Shown here piece by piece: positions 1-9,638 of a DNA stretch of 64,000 nt. This DNA comes from Bacillus sp. NTK074B (GTDB lineage Bacteria > Bacillota > Bacilli > Bacillales > Bacillaceae_B). Both the position numbers and the translations under genes were made by a program. The stretch covers positions 86,169-150,168 of the forward strand of contig NZ_JAFKOH010000011.1 of the NCBI RefSeq assembly GCF_017303375.1, written 5' to 3'. The notes under the pieces were generated by a model that did not search any database, was not told where the DNA came from, and saw nothing but the letters and a program-made list of their open reading frames with translations. The first letter of the stretch is position 1; the number at the start of each line of letters is the position of its first letter.

Positions 1-146
1 TTCATGTTTAACATCAATACGATAAATACACCAACAAGAAGTAATGTTACGGTAACGGCACTCACTGATGCAAATGTCATCCAGCCGTTACGTCCAATGC
101 TTTTGAAACTCTCTCTAAAATGCCTGCCATACGTTCTAGCTTTCAT
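1..146 (-). CDS. ftsX: FtsX, cell division ABC permease (N-terminal fragment)
   Basis: The minus strand from 146 to the window edge reads MKARTYGRHFRESFKSIGRN followed by a hydrophobic stretch (VTVTLLLVGVFIVLML), the cytoplasmic start and first membrane segment of FtsX. FtsX is the membrane partner of the FtsE ATPase; in Bacillus the pair activates the cell-wall hydrolase CwlO. Only the first 48 codons are inside the window. The ATG at 146 has a GAGGTGA ribosome site 7 nt upstream and overlaps the end of ftsE by 11 nt, as expected for translational coupling. Identification rests on the sequence and on the adjacent ftsE. Confidence 0.9.
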   Translation of the reverse strand, partial: MKARTYGRHFRESFKSIGRNGWMTFASVSAVTVTLLLVGVFIVLMLNM

Positions 147-822
147 AACCGTAATCACCTCGCTGTTCATCCCGGACAATGCGGCCATTTTCAATGGCGA
201 TTACCCTGTGCTTGATTGTGTTTACGATTTCACGGTTATGCGTAGCCATTATGACCGTAGTGCCACGGTTGCTGATTTCTTCAAAGATGTTCATGATGTC
301 CCAGGATGTTTCAGGATCAAGATTACCCGTCGGCTCATCTGCAATCACAAGTTTCGGCGTATTCACGATGGAACGTGCAATCGATACACGTTGCTGTTCC
401 CCGCCTGATAACTCATTCGGCAGCATTCTTGCCTTGTGCTTCAGACCAACCAGATCAAGTACTTCCATAACCCTCTTCTTAATCTGTTTTGGATGTTCTT
501 CTATTACTTCAAGTGCAAAGGCAATGTTTTCATAGATTGTAAGTGTTGGTAACAGTTTGAAATCCTGGAAGACAACACCCACGTTTCTTCTTAAGTACGG
601 GACTCTACTATTCTTAAGTTTTGCCAGATTGATACCATTGACAATGATATCTCCCTTGGAAGGACGTTCTTCGCGGTACATCATTTTGATGAACGTAGAT
701 TTCCCGGCGCCGCTTGGACCCACCACATAGACAAACTCGCCTTGCTTAATGTGGACGTTAAAGCCATTAGCAGCCATGACACCGTTGCTGTACTGCTTGT
801 AGACGTCTTTCATTTCTATCAT
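136..822 (-). CDS. ftsE: FtsE, cell division ATP-binding protein
   Basis: ABC ATPase of 228 residues, the usual FtsE length. Walker A (GPSGAGKST) lies near residues 35-43, the Q-loop (VFQDF) near 84-88, the signature LSGGEQQ near 138-144, Walker B (LVIADEP) near 158-164 and the switch histidine (MATH) near 194. FtsE powers FtsX to control peptidoglycan hydrolysis at the membrane. The ATG at 822 is preferred over an in-frame TTG two codons upstream because AGGTG lies 8 nt before the ATG. It follows cccB in the B. subtilis order and overlaps ftsX, so the two form an operon. Confidence 0.95.
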   Translation of the reverse strand: MIEMKDVYKQYSNGVMAANGFNVHIKQGEFVYVVGPSGAGKSTFIKMMYREERPSKGDIIVNGINLAKLKNSRVPYLRRNVGVVFQDFKLLPTLTIYENIAFALEVIEEHPKQIKKRVMEVLDLVGLKHKARMLPNELSGGEQQRVSIARSIVNTPKLVIADEPTGNLDPETSWDIMNIFEEISNRGTTVIMATHNREIVNTIKHRVIAIENGRIVRDEQRGDYGYES

Positions 823-1346
823 TTTCAAATCACCTAATTTTTATTTATGTAGTTACCCTCTTGGCTGTTATCGACATATGTACACGGTACGCAACCAGAG
901 TCGTCTTTACCACCGTTAGACAAAAATTGGTGAAAAAACTCGAATTACGCTTCCGAAAATAATTATAACATCACTTTATAGTAAGTTAAGGAAAAAAATT
1001 ATTACATTTTCATTTCAGAACGTGAAAAAATGTGAATTTATTACCTGTTTTACTGTCGATTTTACCTATTTTCAGATGAAAATATAGTTCTTTACGACTA
1101 GTATCAGGTGCTAAGACTACTGGCTGAATTTCTAGTTGCATAATAAGAGAAACGTTATGGTGATGCTATTCTGATTAAGTTACTAGGTTATAATTGTGAC
1201 CATCTAAATGATCAAGGATTTAAGGTTTTTGATACGAAAACATTCTGTAATATATACTTAAAAAATGACTAGAAAAACCTTGTTGATAAATATATTAGTA
1301 TTAAGAAATGGTGGACATTTGATATTGACGGACTGAATTCAGGCAA
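823..1346. other. Long intergenic region between ftsE and cccB
   Basis: About 520 bases with no convincing gene. It is AT-rich near 940-1080 and must contain the ftsEX promoter, but no single pair of hexamers stands out. On the plus strand 1147-1272 is open for 41 codons and reads KRYGDAILIKLLGYNC with little else recognisable. It has no start with a ribosome site and may be a gene remnant or chance. Confidence 0.4.
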
Positions 1347-1380
1347 AAAAAGAAGAACCCCACCGTGGATTCTTCTTCTG
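1347..1380 (-). terminator. Rho-independent terminator of cccB
   Basis: Read on the minus strand, GAAGAATCC and GGGGTTCTTC pair around ACGGT and are followed by a run of T. It lies just after the cccB stop. Confidence 0.75.
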
Positions 1381-1383
1381 ATC

Positions 1384-1698
1384 TTATTTCTTATTGGATA
1401 ACCATTCAGCCACTGCTTCTGCTTCCTCACCTTCAATGAGTCCGGGAGGCATTTGACCTTTACCATTCTTAATTGTATCAAGGATCTGATCTTTGCTCAG
1501 CTCGGCCCCGATGTTTTTCAGGGCCGGCCCCATTCCGCCTTCAAGGTTCCCACCATGGCAGCTGGTGCACTTATTTGTTACGATTTTTTCAGGGTCCACT
1601 CCGCCGGAGCTTGTTTCTGTACTGTCACCGCCGTCACCGCCACAGGCAGCCAGTACCAATGAAGCGCCAAAAAGAACACCTAGCAGCTTTTTCTTCAT
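1384..1698 (-). CDS. cccB: Cytochrome c-551, membrane lipoprotein
   Basis: A 104-residue protein with a lipoprotein signal (LVLAAC, lipidated Cys19), a short Ser/Gly/Asp linker and a small cytochrome c domain. The haem attachment site is C44-T-S-C47-H48 and the likely axial methionine is M83 in GQMPP. Family knowledge: small lipid-anchored c-type cytochromes carry electrons on the outer face of the Bacillus membrane. It sits between the yvjA and ftsE homologues exactly as cccB does in B. subtilis. It has its own terminator, and one dispersed GGGACGGACCT repeat lies 49 bases upstream of its start. Confidence 0.93.
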   Translation of the reverse strand: MKKKLLGVLFGASLVLAACGGDGGDSTETSSGGVDPEKIVTNKCTSCHGGNLEGGMGPALKNIGAELSKDQILDTIKNGKGQMPPGLIEGEEAEAVAEWLSNKK

Positions 1699-1746
1699 TT
1701 ATTATCCCCCTCGGAAAACATTTTTCAGAGTCGCGGATGTGTTACA

Positions 1747-1759
1747 AGGTCCGTCCCTC
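1747..1759 (-). repeat. GAGGGACGGACCTC-family repeat between cccB and yvjA
   Basis: Thirteen bases (AGGTCCGTCCCTC) matching the family core, reverse orientation. Confidence 0.75.
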
Positions 1760-1780
1760 CCTTACATAATTATACCAAGT

Positions 1781-2653
1781 TTAAACCCGTTTGAAACCTT
1801 CTCCCAATACTTCTGAAGCGTCCATTGTAACGACAAATGCAGAAGGATCAATGGTTTTGACCAGTTGTTTCAGTTTTGTGAATTCTGTTTGGTCGACCAC
1901 GCACATGAGGATGGGGCGCTCATCGTCCGTATATCCACCGTATGCAGATAGTTTTGTCACCCCGCGGTCGATTTTATTCAGGATTCCTTCACGAACTTCT
2001 TCCTGACGATTGGTGATGATCAAGGCCATTTTCGATCTGCTTATCCCGACCTGTACGAGATCGATGGTTTTACTTGTCACATACAAACCGATTAAGGCAT
2101 ATAATCCACGCTCTATATCATAAACGATGGCAGCCGAAAGAACGATCATTCCATCAATAAGGGCGACACATGTTCCAAGTGACAGTCCCGTGAATTTATT
2201 TACGATCTGTGCAGCAAGGTCCGTCCCTCCAGTCGAGGCTCTTCCCCGGAACACGATCCCTAATCCAAGTCCTACACCGATTCCCCCAAAAAGGGCACCG
2301 AGCAGGGGATCTTCCGTCCATGGTTTCCAGTCTTCGGTCAAGAATACGACCAGTGGTAAAAATACCGTACCGATAGCCGTTTTGACACCGAATTGCAAGC
2401 CGAGGAAGATTAGGCCTGCTATAAATAACGGAATATTGAATGCCCACTGGACATATGCAGGCTTCCAGTCAAACAGTCCATTCAAAATGGTCGATATCCC
2501 GCTCACCCCTCCGGAAGCTACCTCGTTCGGAAGTAAAAACACATTAAACGCAATGGCCACAATCGTCGACCCAAACACAACAAACAAATACTCTAACAAC
2601 TTCTCTTTCCGTGGATTATCTACCTGTTCACGACGCCTTTCCTTCAAACCCAT
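1781..2653 (-). CDS. yvjA: YitT family membrane protein (YvjA)
   Basis: A 290-residue protein with about five membrane segments (from residue ~20, LFVVFGSTIVAIAFNVFL, to ~180) and a C-terminal cytoplasmic DUF2179-type domain. The family motif STGGTDLAAQI lies in a loop. The function of YitT proteins is not established. The start is the ATG at 2653 (MGLKERRR), with AAAGGAGT 8 nt upstream; an in-frame ATG at 2830 would add 59 residues unlike the family and lacks a ribosome site. The neighbours cccB and prfB match the B. subtilis order. Confidence 0.85.
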   Translation of the reverse strand: MGLKERRREQVDNPRKEKLLEYLFVVFGSTIVAIAFNVFLLPNEVASGGVSGISTILNGLFDWKPAYVQWAFNIPLFIAGLIFLGLQFGVKTAIGTVFLPLVVFLTEDWKPWTEDPLLGALFGGIGVGLGLGIVFRGRASTGGTDLAAQIVNKFTGLSLGTCVALIDGMIVLSAAIVYDIERGLYALIGLYVTSKTIDLVQVGISRSKMALIITNRQEEVREGILNKIDRGVTKLSAYGGYTDDERPILMCVVDQTEFTKLKQLVKTIDPSAFVVTMDASEVLGEGFKRV

Positions 2654-2723
2654 CCAGTACGACTCCTTTAACCTATGTATTAATAGTATGAGTACAAACC
2701 ACTCCTTTGATGCACCCCTCTTC

Positions 2724-2736
2724 AGGGACGGACCTC
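2724..2736 (+). repeat. GAGGGACGGACCTC-family repeat upstream of yvjA
   Basis: AGGGACGGACCTC, forward orientation, 71 bases before the yvjA start. Confidence 0.75.
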
Positions 2737-2965
2737 TAGATCTGGACATCCTTTTTGTGAAGAAGTATACAATCAATGACGGAGTTGCACTCTCAATTCT
2801 AATGAAACAAAAGTTGATATCGTGATGCATATCGAGAAAATAAAGCGCTCTAATTCCCTCTGCATCAACCTTTGAGAGTATAGCATGGGCACATAAAGGT
2901 GTAAATAACAGTCCAATAACGTGTTAAAGCATTAATGGGATGAGGTCAAATGGAAGAGACGTTAT

Positions 2966-3031
2966 GAGGGACGGACCTCTGCAAAGGGGGTGTAAGACGG
3001 CCGATATATGCCTTTTTGAGGTCCGTCCCTC
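2966..3031. repeat. Facing pair of GAGGGACGGACCTC repeats between yvjA and prfB
   Basis: A full forward copy at 2966-2979 and a full reverse copy at 3018-3031 can form a 14-bp stem. Confidence 0.85.
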
Positions 3032-3045
3032 AATAGGGATTAAAA

Positions 3046-3079
3046 AAACTGCCCTTTCCGGTAATCGGGAGGGCAGTTT
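3046..3079 (-). terminator. Terminator of prfB
   Basis: AAACTGCCCT and AGGGCAGTTT form a perfect 10-bp stem directly after the prfB stop, with T-rich flanks on the minus strand. Confidence 0.85.
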
Positions 3080-3085
3080 GGCATT

Positions 3086-4187
3086 TTATTGTATTCTGGA
3101 TCTCAGGTAGGCGTTGATGAATGGATCGATGTCTCCGTCCATGACGCCCTGTACGTTTCCTGATTCTGTGTTGGTTCTGTGGTCTTTGACCATGGAGTAT
3201 GGGTGGAAGACGTAGGAACGGATCTGGCTTCCCCATCCGATTTCCTTTTGCTCTCCACGGATTTCAGCAAGCTCCTGCTCTTGTTCTTCGATCCGCTTCT
3301 GGTAGAGCTTCGCTTTCAGCATTTTCATGGCTGACTCACGGTTCTTGATTTGAGAACGTTCTGATTGGCACGTTACCACGACATTGGTCGGCAAGTGAGT
3401 GATTCGGACAGCTGAGTCGGTTGTATTGATGTGCTGTCCACCGGCTCCACTTGCACGGTACGTATCGATTTTCAAATCTTCTGTACGGATATCGATTTCG
3501 ATTTCTTCATTGAATTCCGGCATCACTTCACAGGACACAAATGAAGTGTGACGACGGCCCGAAGAATCAAACGGTGAAATACGCACAAGACGGTGTACGC
3601 CTTTTTCAGCTTTTAAGTAGCCGTATGCGTTGTGGCCCTTAATTGCTAAGGTAACACTCTTGATTCCAGCTTCATCCCCTGGAAGATAATCGAGTGTTTC
3701 CACTTTGAATCCACGTTTTTCACCCCAACGCGTGTACATACGAAGAAGCATGGAACCCCAATCTTGTGACTCGGTTCCGCCTGCACCGGGATGCAGTTCG
3801 AGGATGGCGTTGTTTTTATCATGCTCTTCACTAAGAAGAAGTTGAAGCTCGTAGTCATTTAGACGTTTGACCAGGTCAGCAAGCTCTTCTTCCAGGTCTT
3901 TTTGAAGTTCTTCGTCCGGCTCTTCTTTAACTAATTCAAGGGTCAACTCCAAGTTCTCCTGGGATTCAAGCAATGATTTGTATTCATTGACGAGATCTTT
4001 CAGACCGTTTCCTTCATTGATCAGTCCTTGTGCTGCTTGCTGGTCATCCCAGAAGTCGGGTTGGACCATGATTTCGTCCAGTTCCTGGATTCTTGCCTCT
4101 TTGTTTTCTAAGTCAAAGAGACCCCCTGAAGTCCGCTAATGTTTTAGCTGATTTTTCTAACTCTGCTCTGATTTCTGATAGTTCCAT
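3086..4187 (-). CDS. prfB: Peptide chain release factor 2 with programmed +1 frameshift
   Basis: RF2 recognises UGA and UAA stop codons and releases the finished peptide. Translation starts at the ATG at 4187 and meets an in-frame TGA at codon 25 (4113-4115) in the context AGGGGGTCTCTTTGAC, the classic frameshift site. The internal Shine-Dalgarno AGGGGG precedes the CTT TGA slip. Joining 4116-4187 to 3086-4114 gives 366 residues, the normal RF2 length. The SPF anticodon-like motif falls near residue 204 and the catalytic GGQ near 249. Low RF2 favours the frameshift, so the site is autoregulatory (established for this family). The gene lies downstream of secA as in B. subtilis. Confidence 0.96.
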
Positions 4188-4373
4188 GTGTGGTCACCTC
4201 TATAGTTATTTGGGTTGTTGATGTTTGTAAAAGTCATTTTGGAGTTTATATTAGCCAGTGGTGTGATTTCCGCTGCAGGTGCTCGCTTCAATCAATAGTG
4301 TTTTAACACTTGCCATTTTACAATTCACTATTAATGCCCTCTACTTTATCTAACCTATAAAAAACGGAAAAGT

Positions 4374-4408
4374 ACCTGGGATTTATTTTAGCAAAATAAG
4401 TCCCAGGT
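4374..4408 (-). terminator. Terminator of secA
   Basis: On the minus strand ACCTGGGACTTATTTT pairs with AAAATAAATCCCAGGT around a 3-nt loop, and a T-rich stretch follows. It begins 20 bases after the secA stop. Confidence 0.88.
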
Positions 4409-4427
4409 ATCATCTCATTTCTTTTCG

Positions 4428-6938
4428 TTATCCGGTTATGCCGTGGCAGTGTTTGTATTTTTTGCCGCTTCCGCATGGGCATGGGTCGTTGCGGCCGACG
4501 TCTGCCTGTTTGCGGACTGGTTGTTTTTTGGCTTTTGCTCCGTCTTCTTTCGGGTTGACCGCTTGGCCTTTGGCCACTTCCTGACGTTCCAGGTTGTTGC
4601 GGATTTCCGCTTTCATGACGTATTTGGCCACGTCTTCTTCGATGGCAAGGACCATGCTTTCGAACATGGCGAATCCTTCATGCTGGTATTCACGCAGCGG
4701 ATCGTTTTGTCCGTATGCACGAAGGTGGATACCCTGACGAAGTTGATCCATGGCATCGATATGGTCGATCCATTTCGTATCGACGGCGCGAAGCAGAATG
4801 ACTTTTTCAAATTCTCGCATCTGCTCAGGTGTCAGCTGCTCTTCTTTTTCATTGTAGCGGTGCTGTACATCTTCAAAGATGAGAGCGATCATTTCATCGG
4901 CTTCTTTTCCGCGAAGATCATCGACTGTCACGTCATTTTCAGGTAGAAGGTTGGCATTGACGTAATCTACGATACCTTGCAGATTCCAGTTCTCCATCTC
5001 TTCTTCTGACGTATGTGCCGCTACCTGGCGTTCGATGGCTGATTTGATCATGCCTTCAACGATGTCGCGAAGGTTTTCGGAATCGATGACTTCATTACGC
5101 TGTTTGTAGATGATTTCACGCTGTTGACGGAGAACATCATCATATTGAAGTAGCTGTTTACGAGCGTCGAAGTTGTTTCCTTCCACCCGTTTTTGAGCTG
5201 ATTCAACAGCACGGCTGACCATTTTACTTTGGATCGGCTGGGAATCGTCCATTCCAAGGCGTTCCATCATGCTCTTCATGTTGTCAGAGCCGAACCTTCT
5301 CATCAACTCATCTTCCATTGAAAGGTAGAACTGAGTAACCCCTGGATCTCCCTGACGTCCTGAACGTCCACGGAGCTGATTATCGATACGTCTTGATTCG
5401 TGACGTTCCGTACCGATGACGGCAAGACCGCCAACTTCGATGACGCCTTCCCCAAGCTTGATATCCGTACCACGACCGGCCATATTTGTCGCGATGGTGA
5501 CAGCACCGGGCTGACCCGCTTCTAAAATGATTTCCGCTTCACGGCCATGGTTTTTCGCATTCAATACATTATGGCGAACGCCTTTTTTCGTAAGAAGCTT
5601 GGAAATCAATTCTGATGTTTCAACGGCAACCGTACCGACCAGTACAGGTTGTCCTTTATCGTTTCGTTCTTTGATATCTTCCACAACCGCGTTAAACTTC
5701 CCTTCGATGGAAGCATAAATTAAATCGGCGCGGTCATCACGAACGATCGGTCTATTCGTCGGAATCACAATAACATTCATATTGTAGATATTGCGGAACT
5801 CTTCTTCTTCCGTCTTCGCCGTACCCGTCATACCTGACAGCTTTTCGTACATACGGAAGTAGTTCTGGAACGTGATCGTTGCCATGGTCATGCTTTCGTT
5901 TTGAATTTCAAGACCTTCTTTGGCTTCGATTGATTGGTGAAGACCGTCACTGTAACGGCGTCCCTTCATCAGACGTCCCGTGAAGGAGTCAACGATAATA
6001 ATTTCGCCTTCCTGCACCACATAATCAACGTCACGGTGCATACTCACGTGAGCTTTCAACGCCTGGTTGATGTGATGGTTAAGAGTGACGTGTGAAATAT
6101 CAAACAGGTTATCAATATGGAAGGCCCTTTCCACCTTGCTGATTCCGTCTTCCGTCAATTGAACACCCTTTGTTTTTTCATCATATGTGTAGTCTTCTTC
6201 TTTTTTAAGGGTGCGTACGACCGCGTTCGCCTGGATATAAAGTTGAGGCGTGCGCTGGGCGTTACCTGAAATGATCAATGGTGTACGTGCTTCATCAATT
6301 AAGATGGAGTCAACTTCATCAATGACGGCAAAATGAAGGCTGCGCTGCACCATTTGCTCTTTGTACAGGACCATATTGTCACGAAGGTAATCGAAGCCGA
6401 ATTCGTTATTCGTACCGTACGTGATGTCTGCGCTATAGGCTTCGCGTTTTTCATCTTTGGACATAGAGTTGAGATTGAGTCCTACAGTCAATCCTAAGAA
6501 ATTGTACAGTTTACCCATTTCCTCGGCATCACGGCTGGCAAGATAATCATTGACCGTGATCACGTGAACGCCTTTTCCTGTGATGGCATTCAAGTAAACA
6601 GGCATTGTCGCCGTCAGGGTTTTACCTTCACCGGTTTTCATCTCTGAGATGTTCCCGCCGTGGAGGGAAATACCACCCATGAGCTGAACGCGGTACGGAT
6701 AAAGTCCCAGTACGCGGCGAGCCGCTTCGCGAACGACAGCAAATGCTTCAACAAGCATGTCCTCTAAATCTTCGCCTTTTTGGTAACGCTCCTTGAAACG
6801 CTCCGTTCTTTCACGGATTTCGTCATCCGTCAAACGCTCCATATCGGGGCCTAATTCTTCTATTTGATCGGCCAGTTTCTCCAGCCTCTTTAATTCCCTT
6901 TTATTTGCATCGAACACTTTATTTAATAGACCAAGCAT
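4428..6938 (-). CDS. secA: SecA, preprotein translocase ATPase
   Basis: Motor of the general secretion pathway; it pushes preproteins through SecYEG using ATP. The 836-residue protein has Walker A (MKTGEGKT) at residues 100-107, a DEAD-like Walker B ([13 protein letters not shown]) near 205-217, helicase motifs such as GRGTD and [10 protein letters not shown], and the C-terminal zinc tail [14 protein letters not shown] that binds SecB or ribosomes in other species. The ATG at 6938 ([10 protein letters not shown]) matches other SecA N-termini and has AAAGGAGC upstream; an in-frame ATG at 6977 would add 13 unrelated residues. It is followed by prfB, a conserved pair. Confidence 0.97.
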   Translation of the reverse strand: MLGLLNKVFDANKRELKRLEKLADQIEELGPDMERLTDDEIRERTERFKERYQKGEDLEDMLVEAFAVVREAARRVLGLYPYRVQLMGGISLHGGNISEMKTGEGKTLTATMPVYLNAITGKGVHVITVNDYLASRDAEEMGKLYNFLGLTVGLNLNSMSKDEKREAYSADITYGTNNEFGFDYLRDNMVLYKEQMVQRSLHFAVIDEVDSILIDEARTPLIISGNAQRTPQLYIQANAVVRTLKKEEDYTYDEKTKGVQLTEDGISKVERAFHIDNLFDISHVTLNHHINQALKAHVSMHRDVDYVVQEGEIIIVDSFTGRLMKGRRYSDGLHQSIEAKEGLEIQNESMTMATITFQNYFRMYEKLSGMTGTAKTEEEEFRNIYNMNVIVIPTNRPIVRDDRADLIYASIEGKFNAVVEDIKERNDKGQPVLVGTVAVETSELISKLLTKKGVRHNVLNAKNHGREAEIILEAGQPGAVTIATNMAGRGTDIKLGEGVIEVGGLAVIGTERHESRRIDNQLRGRSGRQGDPGVTQFYLSMEDELMRRFGSDNMKSMMERLGMDDSQPIQSKMVSRAVESAQKRVEGNNFDARKQLLQYDDVLRQQREIIYKQRNEVIDSENLRDIVEGMIKSAIERQVAAHTSEEEMENWNLQGIVDYVNANLLPENDVTVDDLRGKEADEMIALIFEDVQHRYNEKEEQLTPEQMREFEKVILLRAVDTKWIDHIDAMDQLRQGIHLRAYGQNDPLREYQHEGFAMFESMVLAIEEDVAKYVMKAEIRNNLERQEVAKGQAVNPKEDGAKAKKQPVRKQADVGRNDPCPCGSGKKYKHCHGITG

Positions 6939-7265
6939 GTATAAACGCTCCTTTATCTGTGTTGGAATAAGAGCCAAACGTCACAAGTATAACGAAAATA
7001 AATGAGATTCCGATGAGAATTATGTGAAATCCCTGTAAATTTCCAGGAACCTCTCCACATCACTCTACTTAAAATTCGCTACAAAACCCAATAATCCTCC
7101 CACCAAAACACGATATATTCCCTAACAATCTTACCACTAACCCATATCGGTTACAACTTAAGCCTTTGAGGGACGGACCTCCCTTTTTCAGTCTTTTGAA
7201 GAAATGAATGCTATTATATCAAGCTTTTCATTCTAAAAGGTCATGAATCGGGAGGTCCGTCCCTC
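6939..7265. other. Intergenic region with a facing pair of GAGGGACGGACCTC repeats
   Basis: The stretch before secA must hold its promoter. It also carries one forward repeat (7168-7181) and one reverse copy (7252-7265) about 70 bases apart, which could fold into a stem. No gene is visible. Confidence 0.7.
7168..7265. repeat. Facing pair of GAGGGACGGACCTC repeats upstream of secA
   Basis: Full copies at 7168-7181 (forward) and 7252-7265 (reverse). Confidence 0.85.
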
Positions 7266-7297
7266 AAAAAAAGCCGCCTGTGATAGGCGACTTTTAT
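7266..7297 (-). terminator. Terminator of the SEC-C protein gene
   Basis: AGTCGCCT and AGGCGGCT pair around ATCAC, followed by seven T on the minus strand. Confidence 0.85.
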
Positions 7298-7317
7298 GGG
7301 CAGTTATTCAGTTCTGG

Positions 7318-8433
7318 TTAGGCGTTCACTGTTTTCAGCAGTTCGTAGACGGTGTCCTGGTAGCTTTCCCAGATTTGTTTGCTTCGTCTGGAGATGCTGT
7401 TGGCAGAGACATCGAAGTATTCGGCCAGTTCTTTTTGAACGTGGCGGATGCTGATTTCGTCGATGTTCTTCGCCATGTCGACCATTGCCCCTGAGTAGAT
7501 TTTCGGGTTACGGATCGTCGGGCGTTCTGTGTAGAAGTATTTTTCCAATACGGCTACAAGCAGTTCACTTTCTTTCTTGTTCTCCCCTTTTTCTAAAAGG
7601 AAGGTTTGAAGTGACGTGATGGCTTCGTTGTATTCCGGCGTCTTCCAGATTTCGACTCCTTCGATGGAGTCTTCCGCATTCTCATCAGAATCGTGTCCTG
7701 TTTCTGATTCCACGGGTTTAGATGCCGATTTTCCAGCCTTTTTCTTCTCCGCACTATAAAGAACAAATCCGACATCCGCAATTTCCAGGTACTGACCTGA
7801 TAGGTAATCATGGAGAGTTTCAAATTCACCCTGTTCATAACGGATGTTCACTAATTCCATCGCGGCCTTTTCAATGGCTGGATAAATGAAGTATTGGGCA
7901 AACGGAAGGTACTTCTCTCCATTCGGTAATAGTAATCCTAAGAAGAAGCTGTTCTCCTCAAGCTTTCCGAACTTTTCCGTTACGACAAGGGTATCCCCGG
8001 AAATTGCTTCATCGACGCGCAGCGTATGGTCATCCAGCTTCTCAACCGTACCGGCTGTCACTCGAATGTTCTTCCATGATTCCAATACTTCTGCCGTCTG
8101 GGGACGTGTCACCGTGCTCAACTGTTTATCCACGAAACGTTCAATTAAACGAACACCATCAGCATCCTTTTGAGTCGCTCCGTACCAGCTGACAAATGCC
8201 ATTTCATATATATCCGGATCCGCCTGCATCAAATCCATTTTGGACAGATAGTGATGATAGCTTTCCTCCATCTCTGCAGACTGAGCCGTAGCGATAAAGT
8301 CATACAGCTGGGCCTGAAGCACATCAAGCTCCTGATTCACCAGGGTATCTATATTAACAACGTTTTCACAGCATTTCTTATATTTCTTTCCACTGCCGCA
8401 TGGGCATGGTTCATTTCTACCGACTGTACTCAT
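7318..8433 (-). CDS. SEC-C zinc-motif protein of unknown function
   Basis: A 371-residue protein that starts, rather than ends, with a SEC-C zinc module: [19 protein letters not shown] at residues 4-22, nearly the same as the SecA tail encoded just upstream. The middle is acidic and low in complexity (VESETGHDSDENAEDS). The C-terminal ~60 residues include KELAEYFDVSANSISRRS, which resembles a helix-turn-helix. Proteins of this kind are common beside secA in Bacillus but have no assigned role; a link to ribosomes or secretion is only suggested by the shared zinc module. The start at 8433 has GGAGGT 10 nt upstream; an in-frame ATG at 8496 has no ribosome site. Confidence 0.8.
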   Translation of the reverse strand: MSTVGRNEPCPCGSGKKYKKCCENVVNIDTLVNQELDVLQAQLYDFIATAQSAEMEESYHHYLSKMDLMQADPDIYEMAFVSWYGATQKDADGVRLIERFVDKQLSTVTRPQTAEVLESWKNIRVTAGTVEKLDDHTLRVDEAISGDTLVVTEKFGKLEENSFFLGLLLPNGEKYLPFAQYFIYPAIEKAAMELVNIRYEQGEFETLHDYLSGQYLEIADVGFVLYSAEKKKAGKSASKPVESETGHDSDENAEDSIEGVEIWKTPEYNEAITSLQTFLLEKGENKKESELLVAVLEKYFYTERPTIRNPKIYSGAMVDMAKNIDEISIRHVQKELAEYFDVSANSISRRSKQIWESYQDTVYELLKTVNA

Positions 8434-8526
8434 GTTTGTATTTACCTCCAACTTCTCTGAGTCCCGTACACAAAGGTTCATTATATAACATTTCAAGCAA
8501 GCATTAAACTGTTTTAAAACAAGAAA

Positions 8527-8559
8527 AAAGAACCAATCGATTTCCGACTGGTTCTTTTT
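8527..8559 (-). terminator. Terminator of the DUF1028 gene
   Basis: AAAGAACCA and TGGTTCTTT pair around a 13-nt loop and are flanked by A and T runs, so it can act in both directions. It lies directly after the minus-strand stop at 8564. Confidence 0.85.
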
Positions 8560-8563
8560 CCAA

Positions 8564-9400
8564 TTATCTATCCTGCTTTTTCATATAATCCAATACGTCC
8601 AAATCGATATAATTCTCTTCCTGCTCACGCATTTCAAAGTTTTCGGTGTGGAGATAGTCTTTCAAATTCTGATAGAGGGACTGCTTGTCTTTCGCATAAC
8701 CGAGCCGGGTGAGTTCCCCTTCCACTTCGCCATGAATATCTCCCTCCAATAATACCACTCTGCCGGCATCCGATTCTTTGAAGTAAAGCTGATGGAGTTG
8801 ATAGATTCTCTTCAGTTCTTTGATAGGAGAGGCGTGATCATCCACCCTTAAATCGATATACCGGTCGTTGAAACCGCCATACCCGCCGTTTTCCTTTACG
8901 ACTAAAAGCGCCGCGGACTGCATCCCCCGGGAGTCACCACCTGCTTCCTGTCCGGCTTCAAGAGCTTGGAGCAACCTCTCAGCCAAGGATCCAGCGGTAG
9001 ACTCAAAGGTATCCGCCATCGCCTTCACTGTATTCTGATCTACTAATATATTTCCCTGCGCGGCAAAGTGCTTTCCTGTCTGGCCGCCAGCCCAGTCATA
9101 ACACCCTTCTCCAATGAACGTGGCCGGGTTTCCACCGGCATCGATCAACCCCACCTGGCGTAACGGACGCTCGGGGTCATCTCTTGTAATGATTTCGAGG
9201 GCTTCCTCCGCTGTCTTTCCTTCTTTCATCAGTTGAAGTGCGTGCGGTCCGTAAGAAGTATTCGCATAAGACTGGGTCGCCACTGCACCAACTCCTGCTT
9301 TTGCAAAAGGTACAACGGAACCGACACCGAGAAATTTGGATTGGACTGCGATTCCCCATTCTTTTTCTTCCGGGTCATAGCCTACAATGGAATATGTCAT
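8564..9400 (-). CDS. DUF1028 family protein
   Basis: A 278-residue protein matching the DUF1028 family in the first ~200 residues: TYSIVGYDPEEKEWGIAVQS, then GVGAVATQSYANTSYGPHAL and GCYDWAGGQTG. The fold is reported to be Ntn-hydrolase-like, but the substrate is unknown. The rest (residues ~210-278) is a charged helical tail containing LYFKESD and a C-terminal LDVLDYMKKQDR. No signal peptide is present, so it should be cytoplasmic. The ATG has AAGGAGGA upstream. It is not part of the conserved B. subtilis order here and looks like a single-gene unit with its own terminator. Confidence 0.8.
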   Translation of the reverse strand: MTYSIVGYDPEEKEWGIAVQSKFLGVGSVVPFAKAGVGAVATQSYANTSYGPHALQLMKEGKTAEEALEIITRDDPERPLRQVGLIDAGGNPATFIGEGCYDWAGGQTGKHFAAQGNILVDQNTVKAMADTFESTAGSLAERLLQALEAGQEAGGDSRGMQSAALLVVKENGGYGGFNDRYIDLRVDDHASPIKELKRIYQLHQLYFKESDAGRVVLLEGDIHGEVEGELTRLGYAKDKQSLYQNLKDYLHTENFEMREQEENYIDLDVLDYMKKQDR

Positions 9401-9591
9401 GATGAAATCCTCCTTTAAATAATGCGAGGGATTTAATCCTTAGATTAAATAACCCATCTTTGCGATTTAAAACCTCACTGAAGAAAATTACCCCTCCCCA
9501 GAAGTCGTAGAATTTCATTTAAATTTCCTACTTTTTTATATACCTTACCTTCAAACTTCGACAAAAAATGGTAAATTCCTCCTATGAATTC

Positions 9592-9626
9592 AAAAAATCC
9601 TGCGGTCAGCTTGACCGCAGGATTCC
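9592..9626 (-). terminator. Terminator of hpf
   Basis: ATCCTGCGGTCA and TGACCGCAGGAT form a 12-bp stem with a very short loop, followed by six T on the minus strand. Confidence 0.92.
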
Positions 9627-9638
9627 TTGGTTATCAAA

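Noticed and set aside
1147..1272. 41-codon open frame on the plus strand between ftsE and cccB
   Set aside because: No start with a ribosome site, and the sequence is not recognisable; kept only as a note in the intergenic entry.
2127..2825. 232-codon open frame on the plus strand across yvjA
   Set aside because: It lies antisense to a clear membrane protein gene, has no ribosome site, and its sequence is low-complexity and unlike any family.
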